Part shown: positions 1-11,500 of the stretch, one piece after another
How positions within the stretch are numbered: position 1 is the first letter of the stretch
Layout of the letters: each line of letters begins with the position of its first letter
NCBI RefSeq assembly: GCF_013373865.1
Contig: NC_050467.1
Span: 28,108,996 to 28,172,995, forward strand
Direction: 5' to 3'
Length of the DNA: 64,000 bases
Origin: Monomorium pharaonis
Taxonomy: Eukaryota > Arthropoda > Insecta > Hymenoptera > Formicidae
Made by a program: the position numbers and the translations under genes
The notes under the pieces: model-generated
Told to the model about the DNA's origin: nothing
Databases searched by the model: none
Seen by the model: the letters and a program-made list of their open reading frames with translations, nothing else

Positions 1-56
1 TTTTTATAATTTCACATTTATGTATTACTGTTATTTGTATTTTTTGCATTTTTCAG

Positions 57-2351
57 TTATTTCAAAAACAAAAGAGAAAAGTTGACAATACGAAATACAA
101 ATATTATAAAAGGATATGGAATGAAAATAAAGAAAATATACAAAATGTTGTACAGAATATATTGCAATCTCGATCCAGCGTTGCAATCAGTATTAAGAAG
201 ACCGAATCTGTACTTGATGATGTCTCAAATGAAAACGAAACGCCTAAAATCTATTCACCTTTGAATGAAGAAGTTAATATAAAAGATGAAGAAGTTAACA
301 TAAAAAATTTAAATGAAAAATTGCATGATATAAATGAAACGTTATGTGATAATTCTAGTACACCACAGCGACATATATTACAATCGACGTGTAAATTACT
401 TTTTGACAATACGGAAATTGATAATTTTTCTAACGTCACAAGTGAAGAAGGAAATAACGTAGATTCTGTAACTGACAGTGATTACACATCCAGCGATAAA
501 AGTGATAGTAATAGTTCCTTAAAATGTCAACCGAATTCAAAATTATCAATACAAAAGAAATTTTGTATTTTACAGGGACAATTTCATATTCAACGAAATA
601 TTATTTTCGATGAATATGAAATTGTAAATAAGGATAAAGTACGAGAAATAATACAGGATAATATGGTGCATAAGTTTAATTTTCCATGTCCACTACAATT
701 TTATGGCGGAATACGACGAAATGCAAGTAGTTTAGTTACATACGCAAAGTGCAGATATCTGAGCCATGTACAACAATTCAAATTTGATATTTCAGATTTA
801 AATAACGCTATTGTCGAAATATTTGTTTCTAGTACAAAATGCACTGAGATATTACACGAAGGTCGACCTATTTTTTGCACTTTAAGAGGTAAAGCGCGAG
901 ATGAGGCTAAAATGAAAATGCGTTATATGTCTCCTCGAATGTTGCAATTAAATACGTTACAGAATATAAATAATGAACTTGCTCAAGATGGATATCTTCA
1001 AGAATTGCGTATGCTTAGTACGTATCAAAAAGCAAAATCCGAAGAGAATAATAAAAACGACTTACATCTTTCTTCCTACGATTTATCTGATTTATTTCAG
1101 AAATATATTACAGATCAACAATCTAATGATCCATATATACGAAATGTAGGTTTGCCATTTCATGTATATATGTATACAGAAGAACAAATTAATGCATTAG
1201 ATAAGAATGACATTATAGTTCATTTTGATGCTACTGGTTCTATTATTCGCAAGCCAAAAGATATTAAGTGCAAACGTGTTTTGTATTATGCATTGGTAGT
1301 AAATAAAAATGGTACTATACTTCCAGTTGCTGAAATGGTTACCGCAGTACATGACACTAATGCAATAGGCATATTTTTAAAAACATTCCGTTATTTTTTA
1401 AAAACTAAACGTTTTACTTGGCCACTATTCTCTGTCATTGTTGTCGACTGGAGTTGGGCATTAATAAATGCAGTAATGAACGAATGGAATGGAACAACAG
1501 TATCAGAATACTTAGAAGAAATTTACGTTACTCTTAATAAAAAAGAAAAACTACGTTCAAACTTAATTGTTGTACATAGCTGCTGCGCACACTTTCAAAA
1601 ACGCATTTCGTCTAGTATTCATAAGAAATTTTCAAAATATGTACAAAATAAAAGTCTTATATTAGAGTGTATGGGTGTATTGATACATTGTAATACTTTG
1701 GATGATTTAGATTATTATTACGAAAAATTGATGACTCTATTATTAACATCTTCTTCGAAAGAGGCTCACAACAGTATTACTGACATCAATAGATTTCATA
1801 TTTTGAAACATTTTGAGAATAAAATGCACGATATAAACTCAGATTTCGAAAGTAACGCTGACTTCTTGGATGAAAATTATAAACTTGAAGGTCGAATTTT
1901 TAGTGATTCTCCGTTTTTTAAAAGATACGTATCAAAACTATGTGAACTAAAAAATAATGTTGAAAATAATAGTATAAAAGATAATAAATATTATGCTCCG
2001 GAAATAGCAGATTATATTACAAATCATTATATGCCTTTTGCTCCAATGTGGTCAGCGTTACTTTTGAAACTGATTACACCTGATACAGTTAGATTAAGTA
2101 ATGCAAACATCGAAGGTTTTTTTAATATTGTTAAAAAAAATGTGTTAAATGATGAAACAAATTTAAAAGTTGGACGGTTTGTTAAAAAAATGAAAGACTA
2201 TACCGAACAAATATGCGCTGAATTAAAATTAAACATATCTATAAAACGCAGAAAACGTAATATTAAACATCGTAATGTGCAGGACATAAATGACACATTA
2301 ATAGAAGAAACGTGGCAAAAAAAAACAAAAATCTTTGTACAGTCACTTTGA
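57..2351 (+). CDS. MULE-like DDE transposase (partial 5' end)
   Basis: Probably the cut-and-paste transposase of a Mutator-like (MULE) DNA element. The usual start call at 162 is a TTG. The same frame is open back to 57, directly after a pyrimidine-rich tract ending in AG (55-56), so this looks like an internal exon rather than a gene start. Counting from the TTG as residue 1, the catalytic acids are visible: D356 in HFDATGS, D429 in VVDWSW and E651 in NANIEGFF. A CxxH motif (CCAH, 474-477) lies between D2 and E, as in MULE transposases. The first ~180 residues are polar and acidic and look disordered. The frame ends at 2351 just after an A-rich run (2318-2334), and the next ORF overlaps by 17 bases in another frame, so a 1-nt slip may have split one longer protein. 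A KDZ-type transposase is the main alternative. The fold assignment is by motif only. Confidence 0.7.
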   Translation, partial: LFQKQKRKVDNTKYKYYKRIWNENKENIQNVVQNILQSRSSVAISIKKTESVLDDVSNENETPKIYSPLNEEVNIKDEEVNIKNLNEKLHDINETLCDNSSTPQRHILQSTCKLLFDNTEIDNFSNVTSEEGNNVDSVTDSDYTSSDKSDSNSSLKCQPNSKLSIQKKFCILQGQFHIQRNIIFDEYEIVNKDKVREIIQDNMVHKFNFPCPLQFYGGIRRNASSLVTYAKCRYLSHVQQFKFDISDLNNAIVEIFVSSTKCTEILHEGRPIFCTLRGKARDEAKMKMRYMSPRMLQLNTLQNINNELAQDGYLQELRMLSTYQKAKSEENNKNDLHLSSYDLSDLFQKYITDQQSNDPYIRNVGLPFHVYMYTEEQINALDKNDIIVHFDATGSIIRKPKDIKCKRVLYYALVVNKNGTILPVAEMVTAVHDTNAIGIFLKTFRYFLKTKRFTWPLFSVIVVDWSWALINAVMNEWNGTTVSEYLEEIYVTLNKKEKLRSNLIVVHSCCAHFQKRISSSIHKKFSKYVQNKSLILECMGVLIHCNTLDDLDYYYEKLMTLLLTSSSKEAHNSITDINRFHILKHFENKMHDINSDFESNADFLDENYKLEGRIFSDSPFFKRYVSKLCELKNNVENNSIKDNKYYAPEIADYITNHYMPFAPMWSALLLKLITPDTVRLSNANIEGFFNIVKKNVLNDETNLKVGRFVKKMKDYTEQICAELKLNISIKRRKRNIKHRNVQDINDTLIEETWQKKTKIFVQSL

Positions 2352-3386
2352 AGGCCGTGTATTAGGACGTATAACTAAAAAATATAAGTTTCATACAAGT
2401 ACACCTATATCAAATAAAAGTACAAATATGATAGATTTGTCAGAATTTAATTTAAGCGAAAATTCAACTCATGCAAATGCGCTTGAAAATGGGTTATTTT
2501 TGGATATAGAATATTACATGGAATCACCAGATCCTACATTCACAATTGGACAGTATGGATCAATAAAAAATGCGCCAGTAATAGGATTTGATACATATAA
2601 TGTTATTGCAGAAGAATTTTGTACTTTAAAAAACACAAAATGGATTGACGGTAAAATTATTGATTGTTTTGTAATCACATTATTAAATAGCATATCTGCT
2701 AATTTTATATATGTTCCTACTAATTATTCATACTACATGATAGGAGATTTCTATGAAATGTCTAAGAGTGCACATTGGCGTATGTTTAATATAACAAATC
2801 CTATTGGCGGTATTATGTTAATACCTTATTTGTATACATCGCATTGGTGTCTTTTAGTCATTGATTTAAACAAAAATACTATTCTGCACTTAGATCCAAA
2901 ATTTGCAGAAAGTCCTGATAAGAAACGAGCAATTATAGCATTTAAAAATTATATAAAGGACCCTCTTTAATAGATACAGATGGTAAAAATATATGTCATA
3001 AACCATGGCGCGAAATAACATGCGATAATAGGCCTTTTCAGAAGGATTCATTTAACTGTGGAATATATGTAATATATTATATAGACTGTATAATTTGCGA
3101 TTCGCCATTCGATGAAAACTTTAACCCTGCACAATATCGAATTAAAATTGCCGAAACTTTATTAACGTCATCCAGATGTATGAAGGAAGTTTGTCAATAC
3201 TGTTTCAGCGATCGCAAAATACCATTAGTGATGTGTAATACTTGTCGACGTTGGGTACATCAACTTTGTCTGAGAAAGAAGTTTAATGACATGACAAACT
3301 GGCAAGATCCAAATGCCAAGTACAGATGTTTATTGTGTAACAAAGGTTTTCGCCCTTGGATGCAATGTAAAATAAAGCTTATGTAA
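2335..3386 (+). pseudogene. Ulp1-like (C48) SUMO protease plus PHD-type finger, frameshifted
   Basis: The first frame (2335-2970) carries the His and Asp boxes of a Ulp1/SENP cysteine protease: SHWCLLVID, then HLDPKF. At about 2950-2970 the reading shifts by one base. The continuing frame (2961-3386, open across the junction) supplies the Gln and Cys of the active site in FQKDSFNCGIYV, so the H-D-Q-C set is complete once the slip is allowed for. The last ~70 residues contain CQYC, CNTC, WVHQLC and CLLC spacings typical of a PHD/treble-clef zinc finger. Ulp1 domains next to DDE transposases are known from plant MULEs and KDZ elements. The order transposase, protease, PHD suggests one ancestral polyprotein or a tightly linked set. 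Two frame changes in 1 kb point to decay or sequence errors. The function of the protease in transposition is not known. Confidence 0.65.
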
Positions 3387-5489
3387 TCCCATAAAAGTTA
3401 AATTTTCGTATCTTTCCTTAATGTATCAATATACAATGCAAAATTCTCTTTTAAAATAGGTAAAAGCACGCGCCAAATACACGCGCAGTGTGCTTTGTTT
3501 CCTTGATGACGATTTCAATCTAGTATGCTATACAAATTTATATATTAATTTATGCAAACTCTACATCTATATTTAACAATATGTCGTTGAATATATTTTA
3601 TTTATTACCAACTTTTTGTGAAAACAATCATATTCAGTATAGACAAAAAGTAATGTCTTATTTAAAACATTTTAAAGTTATTGCAATGTGTGATGCACGA
3701 GATACTTACTATGACACAACAAGCAGTACGCATTCTGCATCTGATCAAATCGACGCTAATATTAATTATATTGGAGAAGAAAACGGGCAATAACAAATTC
3801 ACGTCTATTCATGATCAATGCAGAATCCAGACTTGAGGAACTTAGCTTGAACGAGAATAAGCAATGGCAGGCACCTAATCGCAGACTCTTTGTCTGCCTT
3901 GCTGCTACACCTGCTGCACAATAAAAAATTCTCATCGAATACATGCGTTTTTTTAGCGAGGGCAGAATTTTTTAAGTAATCTCGGGGTAGTTTTTTGAAT
4001 ATAAGGGTGTCTTCCGCAGGATGTATCGTGTTCCTCTCTTTTGCATTTTGTGTGGGGCACTCAGAAAGACCTCTGTACCAAAGGAGAAGTATGCCAAATA
4101 ATTTTTTAATAATCGCTCCAAGAACGTTCCAAACTTCAATTAGCTATTAATAAAATATTAAATATATTTGGTGACTGATATTATAATTGTGTTGATAATC
4201 TAACTTAAATAAATTATATTTTTTAATTTAATACAAATAATTGATTTGTATAATACGCTAATCCTTATATTTTAATCCTCAACGAACACATAAGGTCACG
4301 GTAACTTTAACATATATTGTAATTCTCAAAGCGGTAGGGTGATTCCAGTAGTCGCAATTTGCCAACATTTCAATTTCAACATAAATACTGTTTTCAAACA
4401 CGCACTATCAAATATTTTTCTTAAAGTATAATATCTGGAGAGTATAATCTTGAAACCTTTCTTGAAAAATATCAAAAATTTAAAAAGTTACAATTTTTAA
4501 AGTAAAAAAAATCATTTTATCAATTTTTTTATAAATTTTTTTTTAATATGTTTGTTTGCGAAATGCTCGCGTGAGCTCGCGGTTATGCCCTGTGGATGTT
4601 CACGAGGGTGAGAAAGGGCGTCGTGGAGTCAGATATTAATACAATTTATTTTACTAATAAATTACAGCACGAAATGCGGAGATGTCTGTGGCTATCGTCA
4701 TGCTATATCACAGAATGTCATTTTAATCACACTAGGATACACGTTGAGTCCTGTATGCTAACTTACTGTCTGATGAGCACTTGCGTGAGTCAATTTTATT
4801 AATCTATCACCTTAATGTGAGGATGCCCGTGAGCCGTGTTGAGCACGTGGCGCCGGCGCGCGCTGCGCGTGCTGAGCGATGAGAAGGTCCTTGTTGATGC
4901 ACCGGAGTTGTCTGCTACGTTTCCTACTTCGGCGAACGTCGCTGAGATGAGCTGACCAAAATGAGCACTAGAGTTCTTGATGAATTCTCACAATTACTTG
5001 ATTCACTCGATTTACTATTCTATCTGAGCTGCGTATACACACTAGGCCGGGGCCATGAGCACTAGAAAGTAGTAACAGAAAAAGACGGCCAGCGCTACCG
5101 TGCGCTGTCGGCGTTTTGCGATCCATGCGCTCGGTGATCGATGGATGCTGCCACCTGACGGGGCGAGAACTAGTGAAAACTTCACTAATTCTCAAACAAT
5201 GTTAAAATTAAAATTTTATTACATAAACCATTAGAACACAAAATACTTAAATAATGTACAATAATTTTTTCAAGTCAAAAGAGCGCATGCTTTTGACAAC
5301 CATTTGAAGTTGTTGGATTCACCACGGTCCTTCAGTGACTACTGAAATTATTTGGATGTATGATCATTGAGGGTCGCTTTATTTTTTTTTAGATGTTACA
5401 CGGGTTCTTTTATTTGTCACATAGCATCTAAAATGAAATTGAGGCAGTTGCAAATATAAGGATAGACTATTAATACTGAAATTAATTTA
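3387..5489. other. Noncoding, no recognisable gene
   Basis: About 2.1 kb of mostly AT-rich DNA downstream of the MULE-like ORFs. A 70-codon ORF at 3581-3793 (+) has no recognisable domain. The 4560-5180 part is richer in GC and CpG. I see no terminal inverted repeat that would mark the end of the MULE element. Confidence 0.4.
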
Positions 5490-5604
5490 GGTAATTGTTC
5501 AGAGCGAAGCTTTTTTCTGCTTTTTTTTCATTTCGTGCAAACCGCGTCGAATGAGCATAATTTTATCGATTTTTAATGATAGGTTTCTAAACTGAACAAT
5601 TACC
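5490..5604. repeat. Short element with 13-bp perfect terminal inverted repeats
   Basis: GGTAATTGTTCAG (5490-5502) is repeated in inverse orientation as CTGAACAATTACC (5592-5604). The 115-bp unit resembles a MITE or its remnant. I see no convincing target duplication. Confidence 0.4.
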
Positions 5605-5781
5605 ATTAGTTTAATTATATAATATAAATTAAAAGTCTATAAGTTAATGATTTAATTTTCGTAAAGTAAAAAGAATTTTTCATTTTGTTACTTATTACAA
5701 TTCTATATTAAAATACGTAATTTTAAGATGCTATATTAAATACGTACAATAAAAAAGATATAAATAATTTTATAATTTCAG

Positions 5782-5861
5782 TACCCGTTGAGGAAAGAAT
5801 TGATGTTATAAATATCAACGATGTAACAGATACTTCCAATGAAGAAAATAAGAATGAATAG
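5782..5861 (+). CDS. Candidate terminal exon of an unidentified gene
   Basis: A pyrimidine-rich tract ending in TTTCAG (5776-5781) precedes a frame open for 26 codons that ends at TAG (5859-5861). The peptide is acidic and Asn-rich and ends NEENKNE. An AATAAA lies at 6055-6060. This fits a last coding exon plus 3' UTR, possibly of the MULE-linked transcription unit upstream, but the upstream exon cannot be assigned. It could equally be chance in AT-rich DNA. Confidence 0.3.
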
Positions 5862-5924
5862 CTTGAAACGTATTTTTTTTAAATAATATAATTAAGTTTT
5901 CAAGTTTTTATAAGAAGTTTATAA

Positions 5925-5995
5925 GTTTTTATAAGATAAGTTTATAAGTTTTTATAAGATAAGTTTATAAGTTTTTATAAGTTTATAAGTTTCAA
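5925..5995. repeat. Short tandem repeat of AAGTTTATAAGTTTTTAT type
   Basis: Several imperfect head-to-tail copies of a unit near 20 bp built on AAGTTTATAAGTTTTTAT. Simple AT-rich minisatellite. Confidence 0.6.
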
Positions 5996-6167
5996 TATTT
6001 ATCTTTTTGATATTTATCTTTCGATAATTTATCTTTTATGTAAAAATCTATATAAATAAAAATGTAAATGTTCGTTCAAAATCTTAAATCTCCGAAAGTT
6101 CTTCACCGATTGCTATGAAATTTTGACACAATGCTTTCGAATACGCGCGTTTTTATATACTTATTCA

Positions 6168-6336
6168 ATAGTCTTGTTCGTTTTGTCTGGGTCTACTCGG
6201 AGCAAACCCAAGCAGATCAATGCACTCTAATGTTGATTCTAAGGTTGATGATTCTGATGACGCTAACCTATTAGAGTGCGTTGGTCTGCTAGGGTTTACT
6301 CCGAGTAGACCCAGAACAGACAAAACGAAGAATACT
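6168..6336. repeat. Inverted-repeat hairpin, arms about 63 bp
   Basis: The left arm (about 6170-6232) and right arm (about 6269-6334) are reverse complements with few mismatches, around a ~36-bp loop. Shared blocks include GTCTACTCGGAG and its complement CTCCGAGTAGAC, and GCACTCTAAT with ATTAGAGTGC. This is a foldback or MITE-like structure. No coding capacity is evident. Confidence 0.65.
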
Positions 6337-6429
6337 AATGTTTCCGATTTACTGAGCCACGGCAACGCGTGGTCGGGTACAGCTAGTAAGAAATAGAAAA
6401 AATGTTTTTATTATATTTATCACAATAGA

Positions 6430-6935
6430 GAAATATAAAAAGTCATATATTTCAAATAATTCAAAATTTACGAATAAAAACACGATAGAATACGATTAAT
6501 TCATATGGAATATTATTAGATACAAATTGATTAAAAACGATAGGTAATTTATACGAAAAATACGATACAGAAATATAGAAAGCCTATCGTATATTTCAGA
6601 TAACCGATCTAATATTTACGAACCAAAAACACGATAGAATACGATTAATTTATATAAAACATGACGATAGAAATTGATTAAAAACGATAGGTTATCTATA
6701 CGAAAAATACGATACAAAAATATAGAAAGCCTATCGTATATTTCAGATAACCGATCTAATATTTACGAACCAAAAACACGATAGAATACGATTAATTTAT
6801 ATAAAACATGACGATAGAATTTGATTAAAACCGATAAGTAACTATATGAAAAATACGATACAGAAATATAGAAAGCCTATCGTATATTTCAGATAACTAA
6901 TCTGGTATTTACGAACCAAAAACACGATTCAATTA
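6430..6935. repeat. 147-bp tandem repeat array, about 3.4 copies
   Basis: The block containing ACGAACCAAAAACACGAT recurs at about 6618, 6765 and 6911, giving a period of 146-147 bp. A more diverged first unit starts near 6430. Copies share the internal segment AGAAAGCCTATCGTATATTT. The unit contains short inverted pieces around CGATAG and CTATCG. It looks like a small satellite block. Confidence 0.75.
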
Positions 6936-6983
6936 GATAGGACTTTTTCTTATCTGATTCTATCGGATTTTTTGAACAGGGAT

Positions 6984-7557
6984 CTAAAGTATATTTATTA
7001 AACTAATCTCCTTTACCCTCATGAACGATAAAATGCACTCCCGTGACAAGGTATTGAGGTGATAGACCAGAGTTGGCATGTTAATAATTAACAACATACA
7101 TACCAGCTTGTCAGACATTTGGGAAGAGATCGGTAGTCTCAATGTCAGTATAGTAACCGCTACTGAGGGTGTAACTAATTTCAAAGCGATTTTCACTCTA
7201 CCCAATCCTTTCATTAAGAGAGCCTGCATGATAGCATAAAATCCAGTATTAATTAAATGACTTATTATGTGGGCGCACAGCTGGTTCATGCTGGTCTTTA
7301 GCTGGTACATGTACACTCTTACCTTCTGTATAACCCACGTGTTCGACGATGCGAAATTCACCAGTGTGTGCAGTCGCAAAAGTATGAATTTGTGATCCGA
7401 TACCCTCTCCGGCTTTACAACCAGGCGTGGACGTGGACTTGAATCTCAAGGTGACTACAATCTCCCGGCGCTTCTCGTGCGTCCGACCTCGCGTGCAACC
7501 TTCTTTTGTGCACGAAGCTATATCCTTCGACGACAAGGTTCTACCATCGATCGACAC
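6984..7557 (-). other. Overlapping unrecognised ORFs, possible exon remnant
   Basis: Two overlapping minus-strand frames (7557-7249 and 7379-6984). The upstream one starts at GTG and encodes about 100 residues with balanced composition. It contains a consensus splice donor, CAGAAG then GTAAGAG, at about 7318-7328. The second is hydrophobic and starts with ATG. I recognise no domain in either. They could be a decayed exon of a host gene or a chance reading. Confidence 0.2.
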
Positions 7558-7585
7558 GATTATTAATTAATTAAAGCGCAAAGAA

Positions 7586-7672
7586 GTTGTTTCAGAATTG
7601 CTGTCATATTGAAAATCTGTAGTAGTATATATAGATTTTCATCAGTACTGACAGCAATTTTGAAATAACAAC
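7586..7672. repeat. 87-nt hairpin of pre-miRNA size
   Basis: GTTGTTTCAGAATTGCTGTC on the left pairs with GACAGCAATTTTGAAATAAC on the right. An inner pair GAAAATCT/AGATTTTC closes the stem, leaving a short loop. Size and imperfect pairing resemble a microRNA precursor, but short MITEs give the same picture. Confidence 0.4.
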
Positions 7673-8505
7673 CTTAAACACACCACACGTCATCCTCACT
7701 TGACACGAGTTAGCGCAAACGATCACTGACAAGTGACATGACAACCCCCGTGACTTAAACATTGCCATATATGGTGCTATAGTGACGATGCGAACGCCAC
7801 ATGGTAGCAGATGAGCGAGATGGAATTTCGTCCCTCATTTTCGGCACCCGCACTGCCCGCAGAGATACCTACAAGGTTGACGACGACGACGTATCTTAAA
7901 TGAATTTTTGACATTTCGGACTTTGCGTCGCGATACCTCCACTCATAGGGCATGTAGAGAAAAAATAAAAACAGTTTTCTAATGTAAATCGACCCCAAGC
8001 TTTCGATTGAATCTAGTTAGAACTCGATCGGTTTAGCCGTTTCTGAGATCCGATAATCTCAAGTGCTCGCAAGTCGCGTACTCGCGTAAAAGAGCACGGT
8101 CGGGCTCGCGCTGCGCTTGCACTTGGCGCGAGCCACTACCATGTCTCTTGATTGGCGTGGTTAATTTATTTTAGAATGATTATGAGCAGTATTTCAGTTA
8201 GCACTATATTAAAAGCTTTGTTATAGTCAAATGTAATGAATTTTCTACAACTTAACACATATTGATGAATCTTCTACAATATAACGCTATGAATTGTATT
8301 ATTGTTACCTACACATCATGATATTATCTAGCGTACTCGTAGGCAACGCATATTATCAACTTTACAATTACTGCTTTACATTTATTAACTTATTATTTTA
8401 TTGTTAGTTTTGTTATAAATAGAATCGTTTCAATGTATTTTTTATGAAAAGGTACGAACACTTATTGCAAATAAGACCATATTACACTTTTTTAAACCTA
8501 CACAT
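7673..8505. other. Noncoding, nothing recognised
   Basis: Mixed-composition DNA. A GC-rich patch lies near 8040-8150, and AT-rich sequence follows. No supported ORF or repeat was seen. Confidence 0.4.
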
Positions 8506-8564
8506 GTCCTGGAACATGCCATACAATTTATATGCATTTCCGTATGTATGGCATGTTCCAGGAC
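8506..8564. repeat. Perfect 19-bp inverted repeat with 21-nt loop
   Basis: GTCCTGGAACATGCCATAC (8506-8524) is followed after 21 nt by its exact reverse complement (8546-8564). Weaker complementarity continues outward into a T-run on the left and an A-run on the right. Consistent with a tiny hairpin MITE. Confidence 0.65.
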
Positions 8565-8751
8565 GCGGACAGATTAAAAAAAACAATATATTTCTATTTG
8601 CATTAAGTTATTTTTTATAAACAATATGTTTAAAAAAACCTTTCTGACTTAACTTCTATAAATTAACAATTAAAAAAAGTTAAGAAATATAGAACGACTG
8701 AAAAATATTTCAATTAATTAACATCTCAATGCAGATAGTAGTATTTCAGTT

Positions 8752-8888
8752 AGGGGGGGAGGGGGAGGGGGAGAGGGGTAGGGAGAGGGGGGGAGAGGGG
8801 GGAGAGGGGGGGGAGAGGGAGAGAGAGGGAGAGAGGGAGAGGGGAGAGAGGGAGAGAGGGGAGAGGGGGAGAGGGGAGAGAGGGAGAG

Positions 8889-8921
<33 letters not shown>

Positions 8922-9025
8922 TCGAGAGAGAGAGAGAGAGAAGAGAGAAGAGAGAGAGAGAGAGATAGAGAGAGGAATAGCTCTCTAGAGAGGAGAGCTC
9001 TCTCTAGATCGAGGAGAGAGAGAGA
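8752..9025. repeat. GA/GGGA low-complexity tract
   Basis: About 270 bp of nearly pure purine on the + strand, first GGGGGA/GGGAGA then (GA)n. It ends in a short palindromic segment around GAGAGCTCTC. It adjoins the 3' end of the LINE copy on the minus strand, so it may be the LINE target site or an expanded tail. Confidence 0.85.
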
Positions 9026-11500
9026 TCTTGATTGCTTGATTTTATCTTTTATTAGCTTTCTCAACTATTTTTTCAATACATCTATATCCAATTTTATACT
9101 ACATCATTAAAAACAAACTCTTTTAGCATACGTTTAAACATTTCTAAACGATTACAATGTTTAACTACTTCGGGTGGTAATGCGTTGTACATTAACACAC
9201 CCTCATAAAATAAACTTTTTTGCGCGCTTCTTGTTTTTCGAAATTCAATAACAATATCCCCTGTCTGCCTAGTATCGCGTTCTCCCTCTACTATTCTAAG
9301 TCTATTACAAAATGCTCCGGCATCATATTATTTAAAATAAAAAATCTTAAAATAAACATGCACATATTGTAATACAGCCTTTGTCTTATAGTCATAAATT
9401 GCAGCGCTTGATGCATACATTTAACTTTGGTACGTCTGTCACATTGCAATATGACTCTCATAGCTCTATTTTGCGCTATTTGGAGCCTACTTAACTGTGT
9501 ATCTCCCATATCTATTAGTAGCGTCGCACAATACTCAAAGTGAGGCGCTATGATTGTTTTGTATATCGTACATCTAGTGTAAGCCGAGATAAAGTTACCT
9601 ATTCTATTTAAAAAACTTATTTTCTTCCCTATTTTCTTTAGCATGTAATCACAGTGACCGCTGAATCTAAGTCTATCATCAATAATTATGCCCAAGTACT
9701 TTATTATTTCTACGCGCTCAATCTCATTTCCATCCAAACATCTCACAATAGTATTGCCTCTCAATTCTTTCCTTATACCTCTAACTAACATATATTTTGT
9801 TTTCCCCGCATTCATCTTCAATTTATTAATATTCATCCATTCCTCCACTACGTTAAATGCAATATTCAATTTCCTCTCTATCTCCGCACTACTCTCACCT
9901 GTTACATATATTAACGTATCGTCCGCAAACATTTTTATATTACACACATCCGAGCAAACGTTAACAATATCATTCATATATATTATAAACAACAATGGGC
10001 CAATACCGAACCCTGTGGCACTCCGTATTCCGTAGTCAGTATCTTAGACCATCTATCATTAAATTGAACTTGTTGCATTCTATCTTTTAAGTACGACCTA
10101 AACCATTCTAGAACTGTTCCTGTAATACCATACTGGTATAATTTCTCTAGTAATCTTCCTCTATCAATTGTCTCAAAAGCCCGTTTAAGATCTACAAAAA
10201 TAACTCCTACTATTTGTCTCTCACTAATAATCAATTTCCATTCATCTATAACTGTTTGAATTGCTGTTTCACACGAGTAATTTTTCCTAAAGCCCGACTG
10301 ATGTTCCGTTATAATATTATTACTTTCTAGGTAGACCTCAATTTGCTTTTTAACTATTATCTCTAATACTTTTTCATATATTGGTAATATATTAATAGGT
10401 CTATAATCACTTGCCCTCTTAGGTTTCTCTACTTTTGGTATTGGAATTATCGTGGATGTTTTCCACTCTTTCAAGAAACAACCCTCACTCAATGACTTAT
10501 TTATTATATCACAATATTCTTCTTCTATGACACAAAATACCGTTTTTAATATATTGCTAGTTATTCCTTCTTCTGTACCTTTTTTTTTTGGTAATTCCCT
10601 AATGATTTTTCTTACTTGTTCTGTCGTAATTGATTCAAATTTTTCTAGCTCTCCCATCTTTTCAATACAATAAATAGTTCTCTTATTTGTGCTCGTTGTA
10701 TAATTCTTATCTATAGATTTTATTATGTCTTTAATACTTTGTATATAATATAAGTTAAATTTATCAGCTATATCACACTCTATATTATTGTCTAATATTT
10801 CAAAATCTATTTTTCCTACGACTTTCGCGCCTATTGGTCCTCCTCTAATAATTTCTTTTAATGATTTCCACATAGTTGTGGGATTGTTACTATTATGATC
10901 AATCATGTTTTCATAATATTCTTTTTTCTTTGTTCTAATTAAACTAACTACTGCATTTCTTTCTATTTTAAATTGTTGCCAGTTTTGTTCCGTGCTATCG
11001 TACAGTGCTTTTCTATAAGCCTCATCTCTTCTAGTCGCTAGCTCTTCTATTTCCTTTGAATACCATTTTTTCCTTCCCATATTTTCGGTATTCTAAAAAT
11101 TTTCTTAGGTGCTGAGATGTCTAGCGCATCTACAATACTATTAATTAAATTCTTTGCCTTTACATTAATATCTAACTCATTAATATCTAAATCATATCTT
11201 TTTTCTAAATTACTCTCCACTAGCTTAATAAACTCATGCGCATTATATCTACTATAATCCCTGCCGCTGAATTCTTTATATTTATTTACAGTCTTGTTCG
11301 TATTTATCACGACTTTTATCCACGCATGATCCGTTATCTTAGGTTCGTACTTGACTTCTACATTTATATCTTTATTCGCAAAAACTAGATCTATAATTGT
11401 TTTACTATTTTCGGTAACTCTCGTTGGTTTATCCACATATTGCTTCATACCTAGACTTTGCATAGTCGTTAGTAGTTTATTTGTATAATAAGAGTCTGTC
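9026..11500 (-). mobile_element. LINE copy 1 (CR1-group non-LTR retrotransposon), 3' portion
   Basis: Nearly the same sequence as the 3' half of the full-length copy at 24941-29349. The 3' end (minus strand) carries a short CAAT-type tail and runs into the GA tract at 8752-9025. The 5' portion is lost in the N run that starts at 11501. ORF2 is present only in broken frames (listed separately). The 3' UTR is short. Confidence 0.9.
9291..11463 (-). pseudogene. LINE ORF2 fragment: endonuclease end and reverse transcriptase, frameshifted
   Basis: Three overlapping frames (11463-11047, 11080-9983, 9995-9291) together cover the end of the endonuclease and the reverse transcriptase. Visible motifs include a FRKNYS block, YGVPQGSV, FADDTLIY and the thumb region. 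Compared with copy 2, each frame break is a 1-nt loss in a short homopolymer: a C near 11070, a C near 9991, and a T/A change near 9311. Such losses can be true mutations or base-calling errors. The protein otherwise matches copy 2 with only scattered substitutions, so this copy is fairly young. It does not look functional as assembled. Confidence 0.85.

Noticed and set aside
4968..5195. 75-codon minus-strand ORF
   Set aside because: Composition and lack of any motif suggest chance in a GC-rich patch.
8729..9064. Long ORFs in both strands of the GA tract
   Set aside because: They are pure low-complexity translations (Arg/Glu/Gly or Leu/Ser) of a simple repeat.
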